This document shows positions 57,336 to 64,000 of a stretch of DNA of 64,000 nt, piece after piece. The stretch's first letter is position 1; every line of letters starts with the position of its first letter. The translations under genes were made by a program, and so were the position numbers. Source of the stretch: Purpureocillium takamizusanense (Eukaryota; Ascomycota; Sordariomycetes; Hypocreales; Ophiocordycipitaceae); contig NC_063073.1 of NCBI RefSeq assembly GCF_022605165.1, positions 806,001 to 870,000 of the forward strand, read 5' to 3'. The notes below the pieces were generated by a model. The model was not told the DNA's origin and did no database searches. It saw nothing but the letters and a program-made list of their open reading frames with translations.

Positions 57336-60300
57336 ACGCCGATGACGATGACGACCACAGAACAGACAAGGCTGCCTGCCGCCCGAAGTCCAGCGCTGAG
57401 CCAAAGCCATTTGGGATACGCGAGGATTCCACAATTGGGCTACGGACTGCACTTGTTTGTTGGTTCCATCAATCAGCATAGAAGTAGGAGAACAGGAACG
57501 TAAGGAGGTCGTATCGGCTGTACAGTAGTGACTTACCTATTAGACGGGCCAAGCCCATGGCGGCAGCGCCTGCGCGTCTAATCATCTGCCGTGAGCGAAG
57601 GGGGGGGGGGGGGGTCTACAAAGGGGGGTGGGGGGCCTAGCAGCACACAGCTTGTTCTCTGATCTGAAACCCAGATCTCTCTTGCATGTACAATAAAGAT
57701 ACAATCCACAAGACCACAAAATGCCCCCCTCCCCCCCCTCGCCACGACAAGCCGAGATACCCCGACGCCGCCAAGTAGTCCGCTGCAAGGGAGTCAAATA
57801 TGCGTGGTCATCCCACGCCGCAAGCCCACAACGCCCAGTCCTGTGCGCCGCACGCAGCACTGATTCGTTGGCAGTAGCATTTGGCACGCACATCCGAACG
57901 GTTGCAACGTGCGGGCGATGGTGTGTGGGCGTCTGCGCACATCGGCACTCATCACCGGGGGTCCGATCTGTCAACAGCAGCTCAGTGCAAGCACGCAATA
58001 CGGAGGGGGCCGACAACCGAGAAGCGTCATCGTGTGTTGTAGTATATTCGACACCCGGGGCAAGTCCGAACAAGGAACAGGGATGCACGTTTACAAGTCG
58101 TCGGCCTACACTGCGGGACATGGGCAGGGTTTTTGATCTACGAACCCTAGCGGTACTATCTCGTCGGACAAGAAAACATGCAAGCGTAGAGTGGTAGTAT
58201 GCCGACGCGGCAGGAAGGCCGCTTCCCTTCTCCTGCTGGGCGAACCGGTATAGGGGATATTTTTGTTGTTTCGGTTTGTCTTGCATAGTACAATACCGTT
58301 ATATAAATCCGGTTGGATGCAGGCACGCCGTCTCATCACTGGCTGATAAATACCATGGCATGGGCCAAATCGACATGTCGTTGAGCATGAAATGCCCAGA
58401 GACGTGGGACGAATACCAAAAGGGTTGCGATGATTTTGTGTAGCTGTACACGTACGAAGTAGCAGTAGGTTTGCCCAGCCTCGTGTCCATACAACGCATC
58501 TACCAATCGCGCTCTCCGGTGTGGTCCGTCAAGCTCTACGTGCGAGACGTGAGCACAGTGTTGCGCTGACATGAACAACGTCGCTCTGTGTTTGGCTGCG
58601 GGCTTGTGTGGAGGCAGAGGTGGGATGGAGGTGCCGCTACTCGCCGACGGGAGACTCGGCCGGCCAGGTAGTCAAGGTATCCTGGGGCTCTACGCAAGGT
58701 AAAGAACCATGGTCGCGAAGAGACCGCTGCTTCGCTGCGCAAGCTCAAGCCGCAGTTCCGGGCGTTGGAGCCGTCTCTCGGCATCTCATGTCATCCCGGC
58801 AGACCCGCGGGTTGTGGGGAGGGTTCCGGCAACGTGCTTGATCTGGGTCCCCTCGTACTACTAGTAGGTACGAATACGTAGTAACGTTTAGTATTTCAAA
58901 CTTTGCTCGGGGTGGTGGGCGGCGTGTGAATGCGGAGCTCCGCAGCGGCATCTCGGGATCCAAGGGGAGGAAGAGTGTGCGAGTCACCCCTGCCCGGCTC
59001 GTGACATGGACGTGGTTGACGTGCTTGCTCGCTAGCCGTTGACGAATTCTGAGGCCTTGGCGTAGCGAGGGACGATTGACTCGTGGGCGCAAGCGAGGAG
59101 ACGAGTCAACGACTTGTTCGTGCATATTCAGACCCACGTCGAGAGCCACAAGGCCCGGCAAAAGTATCGGGTGTAGGTACAACGGGATTAGACTTTTTTG
59201 TGAAGCACGCGGCGCGCCGGTGGTGGAAATTACGTTACCAGTCAGTCCTCCATCTCGTCGGACGTCGTCGCCCATCGGGTCCCGCGTCTTCCAAATGCAG
59301 AGCGGCCATGTGGAAGCCCCTTGGGTGCTTGGCTGAGACGGGCAAGTTGGCCGTGAACTCTAAATGCTCTCCCCACGTTCTGTTGGTCTCTGCCATGACA
59401 CATGGTCTGGCTGGCTGGCTGGCGGCCCGGCCAGCGCTGGTATACTTGGCAGGGCAGGACCCAAGTAGCGCCGCCTGGTACCAAGTTGTTGGTTGATTGA
59501 TGCATGATTCCAAACGGGGAGGGAATCAAGGCACCTTGCGCCCCGGCGTTTGCAGGGCAATCAGTGTATCCACGATACTGTATGATAGTATGCAACAGCA
59601 GTCAGTGTCGTGTCATGGCGATGATTGTGTGTTGCGGTCGACGGCATGCGAACCTGCAGCATCACAAGCGATGGCCCACACCACATCGCGCACTGACTAA
59701 CTGATATTCGCCAGCAAGGGGTGGGTGCGTAGCGCGTGCTGTCAACGTCGAGCAGCAACAAGCGAGTCTCGGGAGCACAGCACATCCCATCCGGGTGCCG
59801 TTGACGAGGAGTGATAAGGGGGCCGGTCCATGATCGGTGGGGCACATCAACGGAAATACAACGGTCGAGACGGCGGCCGACTCGTGAGGCTCGGCCGCCT
59901 CCCGCCTCTGGTGCCGACGACGATGTGACAAGAGACGGCGAGTGAAACCATAGCGTCTGTTCTGTCCTCACGATGGAGGCACAGCGAGCGTCCTGGGATC
60001 AGCGACCGCCACCTGCTTTGCGGCGCCGCGCTCCGTGGATTGGTTGGTTGCCGGCCAGGTCCAGTGCCTCAGGGATCGACTCATGGCTGCGCACAATGAG
60101 AAAAAGAAGGTTTGACGGTTGACGACAGGTGCGCTGCTCCGAGAATACGGAGTTTGTCCAGGCGACGCGGTAGATCTTCTCACTGGGACGAGTCATCGCC
60201 CCGTGCCCACTGTCGACATGGCTTGGTCCAGCAAGGCGGCCCCTGGGGGCGCTAAGGCGGTCGTGGATGGCGGCGGATGGCATCGTCCAGTTGGCAGAGC

Positions 60301-63300
60301 GCGCAGCTGGCCGAGCACGGTGGTTTCGGGCGGCTTCGCCCGGTGTCATCCGGGCGCCGGTGGCTTGTGAATAGTCGACGCCTTCGACATCCGTGTCCGA
60401 CAACGCAACATCGGCTCGTTTACCTCGGGTTGCGCACCGACACTGTAGAGGACGGGGCCGTTTGTGGACGGCGAGGACCAGAACGCCGGATGCTCATGTC
60501 TGGGACAGCGAGCGATGCGCCGACACGTCGCAGCTCAGACCTGAAGGCGGCCGGTCGGTAAGGGGTCTAGACCTGATGATGCAAAGCGCCGGCCCCAGGC
60601 GCCGGCCCGTGGTGGCCTCGGGTCTCTGGTGCCAGTAAGGTACAGGATACCTGCCTACCTCATACCTAGTACCTTAGGACTCAAGGCCCCTACAAGATTA
60701 GGGACTAATGTACTAAGGCCGATTGAAATCAAACGGCAGGATATTCGCAGGTCACAAAGGGGCGTCTGGCGTCTTGGATGTCGTGTCATGGAATGTATTC
60801 TCCTTCAGGCTAGGAGGTGGCACTGGCACTGACAGCTGTCTGATACTTGCCAGTTTGGGCCAAGGGCATTCGATTAGGCGCGGCGGGCCCTTTCGGCGGG
60901 CTGGGATTGCTTCCATAGAGGTGGGTGCCAACCTGCCTGCCTTCGAATTAGGGCACCAGGTAACCTCCTTTGGTAGGTTTTGCAGGTGCTAGCTTGGGCG
61001 GCGGCATGGAGGCTGCACCAGTGGAGTCCAGACGTCCCGGGTCTCCATCCACGTTGACTGCCCTGCCTGCCGGAGCCGCCACCTGATGACAAAACAGCTC
61101 CGTGTCGACACGCCCTGCACGAATGCACGCAGTTCGTATCTGCTAGTGCTGGTAGTACGGACCCGCGGGTAAAAGAAGACGGGATAGAGGGAACCGTCTC
61201 GGGCATGGGCGCTAGTGGCTGACCTGGCTTGCCCGTCAGGTACTGCGCCTTGCCGATACAGGTACGAAGTAAGGTACAGGTACCTACCTATCTATGTACC
61301 AACGTTACTTGGCACTAGCAATGATTGGTTCTGTAGCGGTCGGTGATGAACCCGTTCAAAACTGCGAGTTCAAGAACGAGCCCTCTTGAATGCCAACAGC
61401 GGATGCGGCTTGCTGGAGCAGTAACTCTGTTGCGGCTCATGTCCGTCGTCTTGGCCCCCGACCATTTTCCTGCAACGTCCGCTCACAGCGCATTCTTTTA
61501 ATCTCGCGGTCCATGCTTCGTCGCAGAAAGTCTACCGTTGCTAGAGTCTCCGTTTGGTGGCTACGAGCTCCGCAGTTCTGGGTCGCCCCAACCTACTTCT
61601 GCCTCATACGGGCTCTCGAGTCTCTGAGAAAAGTGTTTCATGACCCGGCAGGCTGGGCGGCCAACTCTGTTTGCCCTTTGCCCGCAATCATAACTTCCAA
61701 CACCAGGGGGCCTGCCCTGCTCAGCAAAGCGCGTCGTGGAGGCAGCCCCGCAAAGTATTCAAAGTATAAACATGTACATCCCGTGCTACCTTGACCTGCC
61801 TCCTCTCGCGGCACTGCGCAGGGTCAGGTGCTAGCAGCACGTATGTAGTAGCAGTACGAGATTTGGCCAACCTGACGCTCCGTCAACGTGCAGCAGCCAG
61901 CAGGAATTTAAACTTTGCGTGGCGCCTCCAGCCGTGCAGCACACCCGCTAGCCCAGGAGGGCCCCCTTGCCCCAAACTGCCTGGCCGTCATCATAGGCGC
62001 CCGTCCGACCCGGGCGGCCGCGCTTCTTTCTCCGCGGGCCTGTTGCACGTTGGTCAGTCGAGACGGCCTGGGCTATTCCCCGAACAGGCAACGGCCCGAG
62101 GACCAATCGCCTGCAACGGACCGTGCGTCGTGAGTCGAAGGGCCGCCGTCGTCGGCATCGTACTCGAGTGGGAAAAGAGTGTGTGGTCAGACGGGATGGT
62201 CCCCGGACTGGCCCAGGTTGGCAATCAACCGAGACACCGCCCACCTCCAGAGTGCATGAGGCGCAAGCCCGAATAAGTCAGTAAACTAACTTACTGAAGA
62301 CAGCCTTGGGGAAAGCGCCTTCCTACCCCAGCGCGAGCATGTGGTAGATTCTCGACTGTCCGGCTTGCCGGTTGTTCCCTGTGCCTGCCTTGGGACCAGG
62401 GTGAGGAGAAGGTAGGAAAGAAGTACCCTTTCGTACTTGCACGAGGCAGGTTACCCTCTTGGACTGATGTGTGGCATGATCAATCGGCGGCGTGGTAGGG
62501 CAGGAACAGCGTAACTCGAGGCAAGCACGTACAGTATACGGGCAAACACAGGGACAAACGAATACGCAAGCCAAGGAAGGAGGTGACGGGCCTGTCAGTC
62601 ACTGACAGTGTGACGGGCCTTGGCTTGGCGTCATCCATCACCTGTCCCTGTACCAATGGGATGGCCCCCCGCAACCCGCATCACCACCTGGCAACTTACA
62701 GATTGTAACGAGGCAAGGAGACGCCAGGGTCCAATTCGATGGCTTTTGGGCTGCATACCTCCATGTTTCTCCGTCTTTCCTTTTTCTGTTTGTTGGTGGT
62801 GTCCCTGCTCTCCAGCCTCCGATCTGCCCACCAACGGTCGCCTAATAAAGATCCGAGGAGTGCAGGTGCACGTCCTGCGAGCACGAACCCTAATCCATAG
62901 TATGCGTAGGATCCTGCGAACACAGTGCATTCGATGTCGGCAGCGCGATTTGCTTTTCCCCGGAGTCTTTCCTCCTCACTTATTGCATTTGTGTTTAGTG
63001 ATTCAGGCAAGTTCCGCCCTATCTGGCCAGCACGACTCGAACCTTGCCAGCTGGACAGCCACAGGATCAAGGCCGACTGGGGTACGATTGGGGCACCGAC
63101 AAAAAGGCACGATATCACGCAAGGGACCAGGCTCGTGGGCTCGCATCGAGCTGGGCGGTGCAATATGCGAGACGAGCTACGAGTTGGGAATGTACGCATT
63201 GGGCCATTACTTCAAGTCGCCTTAGCTGACGAAGTGATGCGAGGTGTCTTTCCAGACACGTCCACTCGCGTGCCGCGCATCTTGCATCCGGCCCCAGATG

Positions 63301-64000
63301 GCCCCAAACTCTGTTTTTCACGGTGGCGCCCCACGGGCATTTCTCAGCAGAAGCATTCATGGAAGTCCCGAAGGCCTGCCCAGCGCGACAGCATACAACC
63401 GACATGTACGAGCAATCGATATGCCTGCCCTGTGCTCGGTAAGCGCTCTGCGCTTAATGAAGCGTGAGCCGGCCTTTACCTCAAGCTATCAGCAAGGCAC
63501 AGCCAGGCAATCGACTCGAAAGTCACCTTTTCGCACACCTCGGCGTACTAAAAGCTGGCAAAAAGTTACTCGTGCAATATGCTCTGGCCGTCGCACTGTC
63601 CCACTCACAAGCCTGCGAAGATGCTCGCTCTGATATCTTGCCGCGGCTTTTGCGTGCTCCCGGGTGTACAACTGGTGTACGATAGCCGAGGTGTATTCCC
63701 TCGCGCAAAGTCAATACCTACAACCTGCACAATTAGAGTCCGCGGCTGGAGCATACAGACGAGCGCAATTGCAACGTCGCCCGCAGCCGTGACTAGGGCT
63801 GCGGAGAGCCACGCGACTGACGACAAAGATAGGGAGCCTGTCGCGCATGCAGCTCGCATTTCAGAGGCAGATGGCGTGGCATCGACTTCACGTTGCAAGC
63901 CCCGTCCAGGCCATGTGAGCACGTACTCGGTACTTCTAGTACTGCCACCTACCACTCAAACCCGCTCTGTTGGTTCCGTACCCACCGGCTCCGGCAGCCA
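57336..64000. other. 6.7-kb gene-poor right end
   Basis: No frame on either strand shows a recognisable domain or convincing composition. Visible features are a 15-base G run (57600-57614), many GTAC-rich short repeats (around 58449-58456, 58856-58882, 60642-60676 and 61261-61300) and tandem GGCT units near 59408-59427. Base composition alternates between GC-rich and moderately AT-rich blocks. The repeats are of the kind found between Sordariomycete genes. I see no telomere repeat, rRNA, tRNA or intact transposon. Confidence 0.5.
57600..57614 (+). repeat. G15 homopolymer
   Basis: Fifteen consecutive G about 265 bp after the DUF1279 stop codon, followed by further G-rich runs. Confidence 0.75.

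Noticed and set aside
60481..60561. Frame containing TRRSSDL, which resembles translated sequencing-adapter contamination
   Set aside because: The underlying DNA does not match the adapter sequence, so the resemblance is only at peptide level.
61390..62276. Two adjoining plus-strand frames of 134 and 161 codons
   Set aside because: Their composition is not convincing, there is no domain, and no splice join between them gives a sensible protein.

Overview
The window is nuclear DNA of a filamentous ascomycete, most likely a Sordariomycete. Short introns (51 to 247 nt) have GTNNGT-like donors and CAG/TAG acceptors. There are two Zn2Cys6 regulators, a fungal-type mitochondrial PPR protein, MICOS Mic12, a DUF1279 (Nat2-like) protein and two small secreted proteins. 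Intergenic DNA is long, GC-rich and full of microsatellites and short GTAC-rich palindromes. I could not fix order or genus.

Layout. 1-1.9 kb: one lineage-restricted hypothetical gene. 1.9-10.3 kb: long gene-poor stretch with a possible degraded reverse-transcriptase relic, a 22-nt G tract and the long leader of the next gene. 10.3-12.5 kb: Zn2Cys6 domain fused to a maltose-acetyltransferase-like hexapeptide domain. 13.8-16.8 kb (-): Zn2Cys6/Fungal_trans regulator with a pure CAG polyQ tract. 17.4-32.7 kb: compact housekeeping block: PPR protein (-), cwf18 splicing factor (+), ZCCHC10-like zinc-knuckle/RS protein (-), R3H-SUZ protein (+), eIF3f (-), UTP25 (+), mitochondrial bL17m (-), MIC12 (+). 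Several pairs are divergent and share promoters of a few hundred bases. 33.9-35.2 kb: HEM2. 35.2-39.6 kb: gene-poor. 39.6-43.9 kb: membrane acyltransferase 3 (+) convergent with a YtcJ-type amidohydrolase (-). 45.6-52.1 kb: secreted cysteine-rich protein, DSP-type phosphatase, secreted protein with Kex2-like sites, small basic protein. 52.9-54.6 kb (-): hypothetical protein. 56.3-57.3 kb: DUF1279 protein. 57.3-64 kb: no supportable gene.

Functionally, 17-35 kb is dominated by gene expression (splicing, translation initiation, SSU processome, mitochondrial translation) and mitochondrial structure or heme synthesis. 36-57 kb is more accessory, with secreted and regulatory products. Exon joins were inferred by eye from frame, splice consensus and family conservation; every reported multi-exon model keeps an open frame. 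Boundaries could be off by a base or by an alternative splice choice.
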